Below are positions 19,970 through 31,879 of a stretch of 64,000 bases of DNA, piece by piece. Positions within the stretch are counted from its first letter, which is position 1; each line of letters opens with the position of its first letter. The DNA comes from Brevundimonas subvibrioides (GTDB lineage: Bacteria > Pseudomonadota > Alphaproteobacteria > Caulobacterales > Caulobacteraceae). Under the pieces are notes generated by a model. It ran no database searches. It saw only the letters and a list, made by a program, of their open reading frames with translations, and had not been told where the DNA came from. The translations under genes and the position numbers were made by a program. The stretch spans positions 1 to 64,000 of the forward strand of contig NZ_NCEQ01000007.1 of the NCBI RefSeq assembly GCF_002280785.1, given 5' to 3'.

Positions 19970-20620
19970 ATGAGCGACCCTCGCGACGACTTCGATGCAG
20001 ATCGGCCTGTGCCTTCGTGGGACGAGAACCCGCCCCTGCGACCTGCGTGGAAGAGCGACGGCGACGCGACGGTGTTCGAGAACCCGTGGCTGACCCTGAC
20101 CTCGCATCCGGCGACGGCGCCGACCGGGGCGGCGGCGACCTATGTCGTCATGCGGTCGAAGAACCTGTCGGTCGGGGTGCTGCCGATTCATTCGGACGGG
20201 ACGGTGACCCTGGTCGGACAGGCGCGGTTCGCCCTGGCCAACTATTCCTGGGAGATGCCGGAGGGCGGGGCCCCGTTCGACGAGGATCCGCTGGACGGGG
20301 TCAAGCGGGAGCTGGCCGAGGAGGCCGGCCTGGCGGCGAAGTCGTGGCGCGAGGTGCTGAGAATGGAGATGTCGAACTCCATCACCGACGAGCGGGCCAT
20401 CGCCTGGCTGGCCTGGGATCTGTCGGAGGTCGACACTGCGCCGGATCCGACCGAGGTGATCGCCCTGGCGCGGGTGCCCTTCATGACCTTGATGCGCGAG
20501 ATCGACCGGGGCGCGGTGCGTGACACCTTCACGGTGGTCACAGCCCTCAGGGCCTACCATATGGCCAGGGAGTCGCTGATCCCCGGCTGGCTGGCGCATG
20601 CCATGCTGACGCGGGTATGA
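19970..20620 (+). CDS. Nudix hydrolase, ADP-ribose pyrophosphatase-like
   Basis: A 216-residue protein with a canonical Nudix box, GGAPFDEDPLDGVKRELAEE then AGL (about residues 98-120), which binds Mg and cleaves nucleoside diphosphate sugars. The N-terminal FENPWLTLTSH strand matches ADP-ribose/NDP-sugar hydrolases. In-frame ATGs at 19949 and 19961 are also possible; no clear ribosome site separates them. It sits 8 bases upstream of cysE. Confidence 0.88.
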   Translation: MSDPRDDFDADRPVPSWDENPPLRPAWKSDGDATVFENPWLTLTSHPATAPTGAAATYVVMRSKNLSVGVLPIHSDGTVTLVGQARFALANYSWEMPEGGAPFDEDPLDGVKRELAEEAGLAAKSWREVLRMEMSNSITDERAIAWLAWDLSEVDTAPDPTEVIALARVPFMTLMREIDRGAVRDTFTVVTALRAYHMARESLIPGWLAHAMLTRV

Positions 20621-20628
20621 TGGGATGA

Positions 20629-21462
20629 ATGGAGCCGGTGATGCCCAAGCTTGAAGTCGTCGCGTCGCAGGACAGCGTGTGGAACCAGCTGCGGTCATCC
20701 GCCGAGGCCGCCGGGCGCGAGGAGCCGCATCTGGCGTCGCTGCTGAACGCCGTGATCCTGTCGCATCACGACCTGTCGGCGGCGCTGAGTTTCCAGATCG
20801 CCAGAAAGCTGGGTGACGAGGAACTGCGCGCCATGACGGTGCGCGAGGTCTGCCTGTCGGCGTTCCAGGCCGATACAACCATCGTGGCGGCGGCGGAGGC
20901 GGACTTGCAGGCCGTGGCCGAGCGCGATCCGGCGATCAAGACACTCTTGCAGCCCTTCCTGTACTTCAAGGGTTTCCAGGCGCTGCAGGCGTCCCGGGTC
21001 GCGCACTGGCTGTGGACACAGGGGCGCGAGACCCTGGCCTTCCACTTCCAGAGCCGGATCTCCGAGCTTTTCCAGATCGACATCCATCCGGGCGCGCGGC
21101 TGGGCTCCGGCCTGTTCCTGGATCACGGCACGGGCATTGTCATCGGCGAGACGGCCGTGGTCGGCGACCAGGTGTCGATGCTGCACGGGGTGACCCTGGG
21201 CGGGACGGGCGCCGAGCGCGGCGACCGCCATCCGAAGATCGGCAAGGGGGTGCTGCTGGGCGCCGGCGCCAAGGTGCTGGGCAATATCGTGGTCGGCGAC
21301 TACGCCAAGGTGGCTTCGGGTTCCGTGGTGCTGAAGCCGGTCCCTGCGGGCTGCACCGTGGCCGGTGTTCCGGCGCGGCTGGTCAACTGCCCGACTGCGG
21401 CGGAGCCGGCCCGGACGATGGATCACACCCTGGCCGACGTCGTCTATGATTTCGTGATCTGA
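20629..21462 (+). CDS. cysE: Serine O-acetyltransferase
   Basis: Makes O-acetylserine, the precursor of cysteine. The N-terminal helical domain (about 15-135) is followed by a left-handed beta helix of hexapeptide repeats. The catalytic region FQIDIHPGARLGSGLFLDHG gives Asp151/His153 and Asp165/His166. The C-terminal end VVYDFVI supplies the tail that binds cysteine synthase and cysteine in this family. ATG 20641 is in frame with a better ribosome site (GGAG, 6 bases) and may be the true start. It connects with the transsulfuration genes at 8389-10984: the cell has both de novo and methionine-derived cysteine routes. Confidence 0.93.
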   Translation: MEPVMPKLEVVASQDSVWNQLRSSAEAAGREEPHLASLLNAVILSHHDLSAALSFQIARKLGDEELRAMTVREVCLSAFQADTTIVAAAEADLQAVAERDPAIKTLLQPFLYFKGFQALQASRVAHWLWTQGRETLAFHFQSRISELFQIDIHPGARLGSGLFLDHGTGIVIGETAVVGDQVSMLHGVTLGGTGAERGDRHPKIGKGVLLGAGAKVLGNIVVGDYAKVASGSVVLKPVPAGCTVAGVPARLVNCPTAAEPARTMDHTLADVVYDFVI

Positions 21463-21473
21463 GCCGGGTGTCC

Positions 21474-21507
21474 CGTCCCCATTCCCTACGCGAACAGGGA
21501 GGGGACG
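21474..21507. terminator. Hairpin after cysE
   Basis: Stem CGTCCCC-AT-TCCCT / AGGGA-GGGGACG with an 8-base loop, starting 12 bases after the cysE stop. There is no T-run. It has the composition of the palindromic repeats elsewhere in the window and may be a half element that acts as a 3' end. Confidence 0.5.
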
Positions 21508-21568
21508 TGACAGGCCGATCCGGCTTCTCTAGGGTCCGCGCCTTCAATCCAGACCACCGAGGCCCGCC

Positions 21569-21781
21569 GTGAACGAAGCAGACATGAAGCGCATCGAGAC
21601 GCACCTGAAGCGCACCTTCAACACCGGCGGCATCATCGTGAAGGCCCGTGCCAAGGTGAACGATTCGGCCGAGGTCTATGTCGGTGACGAGTTCATCGGC
21701 GTCGTGTTCGACGACGAGGACGAGGACGGCAGCTTCATGTTCGAGATGGCGATCCTGGCCGAGGATCTGCCCGCCGACTGA
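21569..21781 (+). CDS. DUF3126 family small protein
   Basis: A 70-residue acidic protein (MNEADMKRIETHLKRTFN...VVFDDEDEDGSFMFEMAILAEDL). This alphaproteobacterial family has no known function. The GTG start at 21569 follows GAGGCCCGCC. It is isolated between the cysE hairpin and a strong terminator. Confidence 0.85.
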   Translation: MNEADMKRIETHLKRTFNTGGIIVKARAKVNDSAEVYVGDEFIGVVFDDEDEDGSFMFEMAILAEDLPAD

Positions 21782-21805
21782 TCCGGCCCCGGAGACCAGA
21801 CACGA

Positions 21806-21837
21806 AAACGCCGGGCGGTGCGAACCGCCCGGCGTTT
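21806..21837. terminator. Strong bidirectional terminator
   Basis: Perfect 14-bp stem AAACGCCGGGCGGT / ACCGCCCGGCGTTT around GCGA. Flanking A-run and T-run allow termination in both directions. It separates the convergent DUF3126 and histone-H1-like genes. Confidence 0.9.
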
Positions 21838-21854
21838 CTCGTTTCAGACGATGA

Positions 21855-22451
21855 TCAGCGCTTGCCGAAGATCGCGTCGGCCAGCTTGTCGAAGAAGCCC
21901 TTCTTCGGCGCGGGCGCCGCAGGCTTGGCAGCAGGGGCGGCGGCGGCCGGGGACAGGGCGGGCTTCGCGGCGGGAGCCGGAGCGACGACCGGCTTGGCAG
22001 CCGGTGCGACGGCGGCCGGCTTGGCGGCGGGAGCGACAGCCTTCGCGGCCGGAGCCGTCGTAACGGCCTTCGGAGCAGCCTTGGCGGCGGGCTTCTTCGC
22101 AGCCGCTTTCGGAGCGGCCTTGGCCGGAGCCTTCACGACGGCAGGCTTGGCAGCGGGACTGGCGGCAGCCTTGGGAGCGCCGGCCTTGACCGTGGTCTTC
22201 GGGGCAGCGGCCTTGGCGGCGGGCTTTGCCGCAGGCTTCGCAGCCGGCTTGGCGGCGGACTTCGCAGCAACCTTCGGAGCCGCCTTCGGAGCCGGTTTGG
22301 CGGCCGGGGCGGCCTTCACCGCTACGGGCTTGGCGGCGACGGCGGGCTTTGCTGCAGCGGGCTTGGCCGTTTTCGCAGTCGACTTCGCGGCTGCTTTAGG
22401 CTTGGAAGCGGCGGACGCTTTAGGCGACGCAGTAGACGGTGACTTGGCCAT
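21855..22451 (-). CDS. Ala/Lys/Pro-rich histone-H1-like protein
   Basis: A 198-residue low-complexity protein starting MAKSPSTASPKASAASK. Most of it (about 10-180) consists of AAKPA, APKAA and AKPAV repeats, as in bacterial histone-H1-like DNA-binding proteins. The C-terminal end KKGFFDKLADAIFGKR is a distinct amphipathic segment not made of repeats. The predicted charge is strongly basic. It may condense DNA or bind the envelope; the family is defined by composition, so function is uncertain. Divergent from prmA across a 101-base gap with an imperfect dyad. Confidence 0.75.
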   Translation of the reverse strand: MAKSPSTASPKASAASKPKAAAKSTAKTAKPAAAKPAVAAKPVAVKAAPAAKPAPKAAPKVAAKSAAKPAAKPAAKPAAKAAAPKTTVKAGAPKAAASPAAKPAVVKAPAKAAPKAAAKKPAAKAAPKAVTTAPAAKAVAPAAKPAAVAPAAKPVVAPAPAAKPALSPAAAAPAAKPAAPAPKKGFFDKLADAIFGKR

Positions 22452-22518
22452 GTATTCCCCGACCCCTCGGTTGGAACGATTGCGTCCGGTGCGTGAGAGC
22501 ACAGGCGCAAACTCAATA

Positions 22519-22538
22519 GTATCGATTCGCAATGATAC
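22519..22538. promoter_or_regulatory. Imperfect dyad between divergent genes
   Basis: GTATCGATT and CAATGATAC arms surround a CG centre, giving GTATC-N10-GATAC with inner matches. It is in the AT-rich part of the gap between the histone-H1-like gene (start 22451) and prmA (start 22553). It may be an operator or simply promoter sequence. Confidence 0.3.
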
Positions 22539-22552
22539 CGGTGTTTGAATAA

Positions 22553-23422
22553 ATGTCCCACAATCCCGTCCAGATAATCGCGCGCGGGTCTCGCGCCGCC
22601 GCCGAAGCGGCCGCCGAAGCCATCGATTCCGACTTCCTGCTGGAAGGCGCGACCTATTCCATTCTCGAGGAAGACGAGGATCGCGACATCTGGCGCATCG
22701 ACGCCTTCCCGACATCCGAGGAAGAGGTGGAGGGCCTGATCGCGCGGCTGGCCGAGCATCCCGGCGTGACGGTGAAGGTCGAGCCCCTGGCCGACGCCGA
22801 CTGGCTGGCCATGTCGCTGTCAGGTCTGCCGCCCGTGCGGGCCGGGCGGTTCTTCGTCTATGGCGCCCACGATCAGGGACGGGTGCCGCCCAACGCCGTG
22901 AATCTGAAGATCGACGCGGGCGCGGCCTTCGGCACCGGGCACCACGGCACGACGGTCGGCTGTCTGGTCGCCTACGACGAACTACTGAAGCGCGAACGGT
23001 TCGGGAAGGTGCTGGACGTCGGCTGCGGAACGGGCGTGCTGGCCATCGCGGCGGCGCGGACGGGCGCGGCTCTGGCCGTCGGCACCGACATCGACGCGCC
23101 TTCGGTGCGGATCGCCAACGAGAACGCGAAGCTGAACCAGGCCAATGCCCGCTTCGTCCACGCCTCGGGCCTGAACGACATGAAGGTGCGAGCGGGCGCG
23201 CCCTATGACCTGGTGTTCGCCAACATTCTGGCTCCGCCGCTGGTCGCCCTGTCGCAGGACATCAAGATGAGCCTGCGGATCGGCGGGGTGGCGATCCTGA
23301 GCGGGCTGCTGCGGACACAGGAGCGGCGGGTCTCGGCCGCCTATCTGTCGCGCGGATTCCGGCTGGAACGACGGATCCATCGCGATGCGTGGAGCGCCCT
23401 GGTGCTAAGGCGGATGGCATAG
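22553..23422 (+). CDS. prmA: Ribosomal protein L11 methyltransferase
   Basis: A 289-residue protein that trimethylates L11. The small N-terminal substrate domain (about 1-60) precedes a class I methyltransferase core. [14 protein letters not shown] near 124-137 is the PrmA signature and [14 protein letters not shown] near 157-170 binds [15 protein letters not shown] near 221-232 is the catalytic NIL motif of this family. Length is normal. Confidence 0.95.
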   Translation: MSHNPVQIIARGSRAAAEAAAEAIDSDFLLEGATYSILEEDEDRDIWRIDAFPTSEEEVEGLIARLAEHPGVTVKVEPLADADWLAMSLSGLPPVRAGRFFVYGAHDQGRVPPNAVNLKIDAGAAFGTGHHGTTVGCLVAYDELLKRERFGKVLDVGCGTGVLAIAAARTGAALAVGTDIDAPSVRIANENAKLNQANARFVHASGLNDMKVRAGAPYDLVFANILAPPLVALSQDIKMSLRIGGVAILSGLLRTQERRVSAAYLSRGFRLERRIHRDAWSALVLRRMA

Positions 23423-23475
23423 GCGGAACTCCGGCAAAGCGGAGCCGTTCTGCTGGCTTAATGGAGGGATTTGCC

Positions 23476-23955
23476 GTGAGCCAGTACGACCCGAATATCG
23501 ACCCGAATGCCAGGATCGAGCGCATCGTGGTGACGGAACCTGTCTACACCGAGACGGTCGTCGTGCAGCGCGAGTCGAGCACAGGCTGGTGGATCGCCGG
23601 CGGACTGGCCGCCGCCGTCCTGATCGCCGTGCTGTGGGTCCTGTCGTCGGGGGGGCGCGACGACGAGACCGAGGTCCTGCTGGCCCAGGCCCAGGCGGAC
23701 GCCGCTGCCGCCCAGGCGCGCGCCGATCAGGCCGTGGTCCAGGGTCAGATCGCCGGCGCCCAGCAGAGCGTCGACATCGCCCGGATGGACGCCGCACGCG
23801 CCCAGGCCGAGGCGGCTCGCGCCACCAGCCAGGCGCGCTCCGACATGGCCCGCGCCGCCAGCCAGCCGGCGCCGGTGATTATAACCGTCCCGGCCGCGCA
23901 GCCCGCGCCGACTTCGGGTTCGGCAGTGATCACAAGCACGTCTCCGCAGAACTGA
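23476..23955 (+). CDS. Single-pass membrane protein with Ala-rich coiled coil
   Basis: A 159-residue protein. The cytoplasmic start MSQYDPNIDPNARIER is followed by a transmembrane helix (WWIAGGLAAAVLIAVLWVL, about 40-58). An Ala/Gln/Arg heptad-like stretch (QAQADAAAAQARADQ, about 72-130) and a Pro/Ser tail follow. GTG 23476 has GGAGG 8 bases upstream, better placed than ATG 23461. The family was not recognised; topology resembles small envelope scaffold proteins. Confidence 0.65.
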   Translation: MSQYDPNIDPNARIERIVVTEPVYTETVVVQRESSTGWWIAGGLAAAVLIAVLWVLSSGGRDDETEVLLAQAQADAAAAQARADQAVVQGQIAGAQQSVDIARMDAARAQAEAARATSQARSDMARAASQPAPVIITVPAAQPAPTSGSAVITSTSPQN

Positions 23956-23965
23956 TCCGGCGCAT

Positions 23966-23994
23966 CGCCCCTTCCCCAAAAGCGGGAGGGGGCG
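23966..23994. repeat. G/C-rich palindromic unit
   Basis: Eleven-pair stem CGCCCCTTCCC / GGGAGGGGGCG with one G-T pair and a 7-base loop. It lies 10 bases after the preceding stop and 13 bases before the aminopeptidase start, and resembles the half units of the larger repeats. Confidence 0.55.
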
Positions 23995-24007
23995 CTATGC
24001 GTGCGGC

Positions 24008-25819
24008 ATGCGCCAGTCCTTCGACGAAACCACCTCGCCGTCCTTCGGGGCGAAACACCTTCCGCTCGTTCGCGCCGCCATGGCGCAGCAGGGGCTGGAC
24101 GGCTTCCTGGTCCCGCACGAGGACGAGCATCAGAACGAATATCTGCCCGCCGCCAACGACAGGCTGGCCTGGCTGACCGGCTTCACCGGGTCCGCCGGCG
24201 CGGGCGTGGTGATGAAGGACAGGGCCGCGGTCTTCGCCGACGGCCGCTACACGGTGCAGGTCCGGGCCCAGGTCGACGCGGGCCAGTTCGAGATCCTCGA
24301 CCTCGTCGAGGGCGGTGTCGCCGCCTACCTCGAACGCGCGCCGAAGGGGGCCGTGATCGGCTACGATCCGCGTCTGCACAGCCCCGACGCCCTGGCCACG
24401 CTGAAGCGGGCGGCGGCCAAGGCCGGGGCCAGCCTGAAACCCATCGACAGCAATCCGGTGGACGCCGCCTGGGCCGAGGCGCGCCCGGCCCAGCCCGCCG
24501 CTCCCGTCGTGCCGCACGAAGACCGCTATTCGGGCGAGTCGAGTGCATCGAAGCGGAGGCGGATAGCGGAAGCGGTCGCAGCGGCCGGCGCCGACGCCGT
24601 CGTCCTGACCGCACCCTCGTCGATCGCCTGGCTGTTCAATGTGCGGGGCGGGGACGTGATCCGTTCGCCCCTGCCGCTGGCCCAGGCGATCCTGGCGGCC
24701 AATGGGACGGCGATGCTGTTCCTCGACCCCGGCAAGGTGACCAATGAACTGCCGGGCTGGCTGGGCGACGACGTGACCCTGATGGCCCCGGGCGAACTGG
24801 GGCAGGCGCTGGAGGGGATGAAGGGGTTCAAGGTCCTGATCGATCCGGCGCAGTCGTCGGCCTGGTATTTCGACCGGCTGGATCTGGTCGGGGCGACCGT
24901 GGTTCGCGGCATGGACCCCTGCGCCCTGCCGCGCGCGGCCAAGAACGCGGTCGAGATCGAAGGCTCACGCCAGGCCCATATCCGCGACGGCGCGGCGCTG
25001 TCGCGGTTCCTGCACTGGGTCGATACGGTCGCCCAGGTCGAGCTGCCGGACGAGCGCGGCGTGGTCGAGGCGCTGGAGCGGTTCCGCGAGGAGACCGGTG
25101 CGCTGAAGGATCTCAGCTTCGACACCATCGCCGGTGTCGGGCCGAACGCGGCGCTGCCGCACTACAAGCCCGTGACCCGCACCATCCGCAAGATGGAGCC
25201 GGGCTCGCTGCTGCTCGTCGACGGCGGCGGCCAGTATCTGGACGGCACCACCGATGTGACCCGGACCATGGCCATCGGCGAGCCCTCGGCCGACCAGCGC
25301 CGCATGTTTACCCTGGTGCTGAAGGCCCACATCGCCATGGCCGTGATCCGCTTCCCCGTCGGGACGTCGGGGCACCAGCTGGACGCGCTCGCCCGCGCGC
25401 CGATGTGGATGGCGGGCCATGACTACGACCACGGCACGGGTCACGGCGTCGGGTCCTATCTGGGCGTGCATGAAGGGCCGCAGCGGATCGCCAAGGCGGT
25501 GAACACGCAAACCCTGCTCACAGGCATGATCGTGTCCAACGAACCGGGCTACTACCGTGAGGGCCACTGGGGCATCCGCATCGAGACGCTGCAGGTCGTG
25601 ACGGCGCCCGAGGCCATCCCCGGCGGCGAGCGGCCGATGCACGGCTTCGAGCAACTGACCTTCGCGCCGTTGGACAGGAAGCTGATCGATGTCGCGGCCC
25701 TGACGGCCGACGAGCGCGCCTATGTCGACGCCTATCACGCCGAGACCCTGGCCAAGGTCGGGCCGCTGCTGGATGGGGAGGTTAAGGCCTGGCTGGAAGC
25801 GCAGTGCGCCCCGCTTTGA
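24008..25819 (+). CDS. M24 family Xaa-Pro aminopeptidase
   Basis: A 603-residue aminopeptidase P that releases N-terminal residues linked to proline. Two creatinase-like N-terminal domains (about 15-300) precede the pita-bread catalytic domain. Metal ligands are visible: LLVDGGGQYLDGTTDVTRT (two Asp), HDYDHGTGHGVG (His), SNEPGYY (Glu) and IRIETLQVV (Glu). The long form resembles eukaryotic cytosolic APP1. It precedes the vapBC pair by 34 bases on the same strand. Confidence 0.93.
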   Translation: MRQSFDETTSPSFGAKHLPLVRAAMAQQGLDGFLVPHEDEHQNEYLPAANDRLAWLTGFTGSAGAGVVMKDRAAVFADGRYTVQVRAQVDAGQFEILDLVEGGVAAYLERAPKGAVIGYDPRLHSPDALATLKRAAAKAGASLKPIDSNPVDAAWAEARPAQPAAPVVPHEDRYSGESSASKRRRIAEAVAAAGADAVVLTAPSSIAWLFNVRGGDVIRSPLPLAQAILAANGTAMLFLDPGKVTNELPGWLGDDVTLMAPGELGQALEGMKGFKVLIDPAQSSAWYFDRLDLVGATVVRGMDPCALPRAAKNAVEIEGSRQAHIRDGAALSRFLHWVDTVAQVELPDERGVVEALERFREETGALKDLSFDTIAGVGPNAALPHYKPVTRTIRKMEPGSLLLVDGGGQYLDGTTDVTRTMAIGEPSADQRRMFTLVLKAHIAMAVIRFPVGTSGHQLDALARAPMWMAGHDYDHGTGHGVGSYLGVHEGPQRIAKAVNTQTLLTGMIVSNEPGYYREGHWGIRIETLQVVTAPEAIPGGERPMHGFEQLTFAPLDRKLIDVAALTADERAYVDAYHAETLAKVGPLLDGEVKAWLEAQCAPL

Positions 25820-25834
25820 GGGGATAGGTCAATG

Positions 25835-25854
25835 TGGTAGAAACAGTTCTACCA
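25835..25854 (+). promoter_or_regulatory. VapB operator
   Basis: Perfect palindrome TGGTAGAA-ACAG-TTCTACCA immediately before vapB; its last base is the A of the ATG. VapBC complexes bind such dyads to repress their own operon. The leader is therefore very short. Confidence 0.75.
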
Positions 25855-26114
25855 TGCTGAACATCAAGAACCCCGAGACGCACAGATTGGCCAGGGAGCT
25901 GGCGAAACGTCGTGGCGACAGCCTGACGGGGGTGGTGACCTATGCCTTGCGCGAGCAGCTGGCGCGGGAGCCGGAGCCGGTGAAGAAGAAGGCCACGATG
26001 GAGGAGATCGAGGCGATCCTTGATCGGATGCGCAAGGCCGCGCCTCCGGAGTTCTTCGAGACGGAGGATCCCACCGCCGAGTTCTACGATCCAGAGACGG
26101 GTCTGCCCGCTTGA
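25854..26114 (+). CDS. vapB: VapB-type antitoxin
   Basis: An 86-residue protein of the PSK/VapB group. The N-terminal ribbon-helix-helix-like part starts MLNIKNPETHRLARELAKRRG and includes SLTGVVTYALREQL. The Glu-rich C-terminal part (MEEIEAILDRM, then [20 protein letters not shown]) is the toxin-neutralising arm. The stop overlaps the vapC start (TTGA at 26111-26114). Confidence 0.9.
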   Translation: MLNIKNPETHRLARELAKRRGDSLTGVVTYALREQLAREPEPVKKKATMEEIEAILDRMRKAAPPEFFETEDPTAEFYDPETGLPA

Positions 26115-26500
26115 TCGTCGATACGTCGGCGCTCGTCGCTATCCTCAAGGACGAACCTGAGGCCTCGCATTTTAAAGTGCGCCTCTACGGTGAACGTGAG
26201 GTGCGACTGTCCGCGGTGACCGCGTTCGAGTTCGGAATGGTGGTCGACGGCTGGAAGGACGAACAGTCGTCCCGAGACGCCGACGCCTTTCTCCTGGCGA
26301 TCGAGGCCGAGATCATCCCCGTCGATGCCGAAACCGCCCAAGTCGCTCGCACCGCCTACAAGCGGTTCGGCAAGAAGAACCATCCGGCGAAGCTGAACTT
26401 CGGTGACTGCTTCGCCTACGCCCTCGCCAAACAGACCGGTGAGCCCCTGCTGTTCAAGGGCGACGACTTCGCACAGACGGATGTCGTTTCGGCGGTCTGA
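26111..26500 (+). CDS. vapC: VapC-type PIN-domain toxin ribonuclease
   Basis: A 129-residue PIN endoribonuclease. The acidic site is represented by [10 protein letters not shown] (Asp4), the Glu of SAVTAFEF (about residue 39) and the Asp of [11 protein letters not shown] with GDDF near 99 and 117. It starts at TTG 26111, overlapping the vapB stop, so the toxin is translationally coupled to its antitoxin. The target RNA cannot be told. Confidence 0.9.
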   Translation: MIVDTSALVAILKDEPEASHFKVRLYGEREVRLSAVTAFEFGMVVDGWKDEQSSRDADAFLLAIEAEIIPVDAETAQVARTAYKRFGKKNHPAKLNFGDCFAYALAKQTGEPLLFKGDDFAQTDVVSAV

Positions 26501-26561
26501 CCTTGCGGATCGGCCGGGCGGCGCCGACCTACCGGTTTCACCAGCCTCAGGAGATCGCCCC

Positions 26562-27551
26562 ATGAAGACCCGTCGTCTCGGACCGAACGGTCCCGAAGTT
26601 TCGGCTATCGGCCTGGGGTGCATGGGGATGGCGTCCTTCTATGGCGCGCCGTCGGACGAGGGACAGGCGACGGCGGTGATCCATCGCGCGCTGGAGCTGG
26701 GGATCACCTTCTTCGATACGGCCGAGATGTACGGGCCCCACACCAACGAGATCCAGGTCGGCAAGGCGCTGGCGGATCGTCGCGACAAGGCCTTCGTCGC
26801 GACCAAGTTCGGCATCGGCTACAACGCCGACCGCACGGCGCTGAAGGTCGATGGATCGCCGGCCAATGTGCGCCGCGCCATCGAAGGCAGCCTGACCCGT
26901 CTGGGGATGGACCACGTCGATCTCTACTATCTGCATCGCGTCGACGCGGACACGCCGATCGAGGAGACGGTGGGCGCGATGGCCGAACTGGTGACGGAGG
27001 GCAAGGTCCGCTTCCTCGGCTTGTCAGAGGCGGCGCCGGAGACGATCCGCCGGGCCCATGCGACCCACCCGATCACGGCGCTGCAGACCGAGTACTCCCT
27101 GTGGTCGCGTGAGCCGGAGGACGAGATCCTGTTGACCGTGCGCGAACTGGGCATCGGCTTCGTGCCCTACAGCCCCCTTGGGCGCGGCTTCCTGTCCGGC
27201 GACATCAAGTCGATCGACGATCTGGAGCAGGGCGATTTCCGCCGCACGAATCCCCGGTTCATGGGCGAGAATTTCCAGAAGAACCTGAACCTCGTCGAGG
27301 CGATCAAGGGCATCGCCGACGACCGCGGCGTCACGGCGGCCCAGCTGGCGCTGGCCTGGGTGCTGGCCCAGGGAGACGAGATCGTGCCGATCCCGGGGAC
27401 GCGACGCATCGCGACGCTGGAACAGAACGCGGCGGCCGCGGACATCACCCTGACAGCCGAGGATGTCGAGGCGATCGAGGCCGTGTTCCCGAAGGACGCC
27501 GCCTCGGGTCACCGCTATGCGGAAGCCGCCCGCAGCGCGCTGAACCGGTGA
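26562..27551 (+). CDS. Aldo/keto reductase
   Basis: A 329-residue NADPH-dependent TIM-barrel reductase. The catalytic tetrad is readable: Asp in FFDTAEMYG (with Tyr), Lys in VATKFGIG, and His in YYLHRVD. The cofactor-binding end contains [16 protein letters not shown]. It belongs to the large AKR group close to AKR13/YakC. CAGGAG precedes ATG 26562 by 8 bases. The substrate is not predictable. Confidence 0.93.
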   Translation: MKTRRLGPNGPEVSAIGLGCMGMASFYGAPSDEGQATAVIHRALELGITFFDTAEMYGPHTNEIQVGKALADRRDKAFVATKFGIGYNADRTALKVDGSPANVRRAIEGSLTRLGMDHVDLYYLHRVDADTPIEETVGAMAELVTEGKVRFLGLSEAAPETIRRAHATHPITALQTEYSLWSREPEDEILLTVRELGIGFVPYSPLGRGFLSGDIKSIDDLEQGDFRRTNPRFMGENFQKNLNLVEAIKGIADDRGVTAAQLALAWVLAQGDEIVPIPGTRRIATLEQNAAAADITLTAEDVEAIEAVFPKDAASGHRYAEAARSALNR

Positions 27552-27559
27552 GACAACGT

Positions 27560-27718
27560 CCTTCTCCCCTTGCGGGAGAAGGTGGCAGCCGAAGGCTGAC
27601 GGATGAGGGGTCGTGCCGACGGCTGGGATAGGCGGGTCGAGCGCTGACCTTTCATATCAGCACGACCCCTCATCCGACCTCGCTTCGCTCGGCCACCTTC
27701 TCCCGCAGGGGGAGAAGG
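27560..27718. repeat. Palindromic intergenic element
   Basis: Outer self-complementary units at 27560-27582 and 27696-27718 (CCTTCTCCC... GGGAGAAGG type). Inside is a perfect 16-bp inverted repeat, GGATGAGGGGTCGTGC (27601-27616) against 27660-27675. It fills the gap between convergent aldo/keto reductase and ligA and would form a long cruciform or RNA stem that could end both transcripts. Confidence 0.85.
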
Positions 27719-27719
27719 A

Positions 27720-31156
<3,437 letters not shown>

Positions 31157-31249
31157 TCGCGAGAGAGTTTCAGCCGCAAAGATAGTTCTTGCGCGAACTC
31201 GCGCATCGGCGTTTCCGTCTGCTGAGAACACAGGGGGCTGGAAGCGACT

Positions 31250-31879
31250 ATGACAACGGTGAGTACCGACGCGTTCGATCTTCAACGTATCCAGAAGATC
31301 CGGAAATGGGCCATCGGCCTGTGCCTGCTGGCGGTCGTTGTTCTGGCGATGTTCACCTCCACCTGGTGGGGGGAGGGTCCGATCCATGAAGCCGTGCAGT
31401 CGGTCGGCCTCGGCGCCATCGTTCTGAGCATCGTCGGCCGCGCCTGGTGTTCGCTCTACATCGGCGGACGCAAGAAGGCGGAGGTGGTCTCCACGGGTCC
31501 GTATTCGCTCAGCCGGAATCCGCTCTATGTCTTCAGCTATGCCGGCGCCTTCGGTGTCGGGGCCCAGACCGGCAGCATGACGATCGCCGCGCTGTTCGTG
31601 TTGATTGCCGTCGTGGTCTTCCACTTCACCATCGCGCAGGAAGAGGCGTGGCTGTCGGCGGAGTTCGGCGAGTCATACAAGGCCTATATGGCCCGGACGC
31701 CGCGCTGCGGACCCGACTTCTCCAAATGGCGCGACGAGGAGAACCTCAGCATCAAGCCGCGCTTCTTCCTGACCACGATCCGGGACGGACTGGTGTTCCT
31801 GCTGGCCATTCCGGTCTTCGAAGGCGTGGACATGGCGCAGGCGGCGGGATGGCTGCCGGTGCTCCTGCGCCTTCCGTGA
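31250..31879 (+). CDS. Isoprenylcysteine/phospholipid methyltransferase-family membrane protein
   Basis: A 209-residue protein with four to five transmembrane helices. The family motif GPYSLSRNPLYV near 85-96 and the EEAWLSAEFGESYKAYMART segment near 127-146 form the SAM-binding C-terminal part of ICMT/PEMT-like enzymes. The substrate is unknown. Its stop overlaps the GTG start of the downstream lipoprotein (GTGA), so the two are coupled. Confidence 0.82.
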   Translation: MTTVSTDAFDLQRIQKIRKWAIGLCLLAVVVLAMFTSTWWGEGPIHEAVQSVGLGAIVLSIVGRAWCSLYIGGRKKAEVVSTGPYSLSRNPLYVFSYAGAFGVGAQTGSMTIAALFVLIAVVVFHFTIAQEEAWLSAEFGESYKAYMARTPRCGPDFSKWRDEENLSIKPRFFLTTIRDGLVFLLAIPVFEGVDMAQAAGWLPVLLRLP

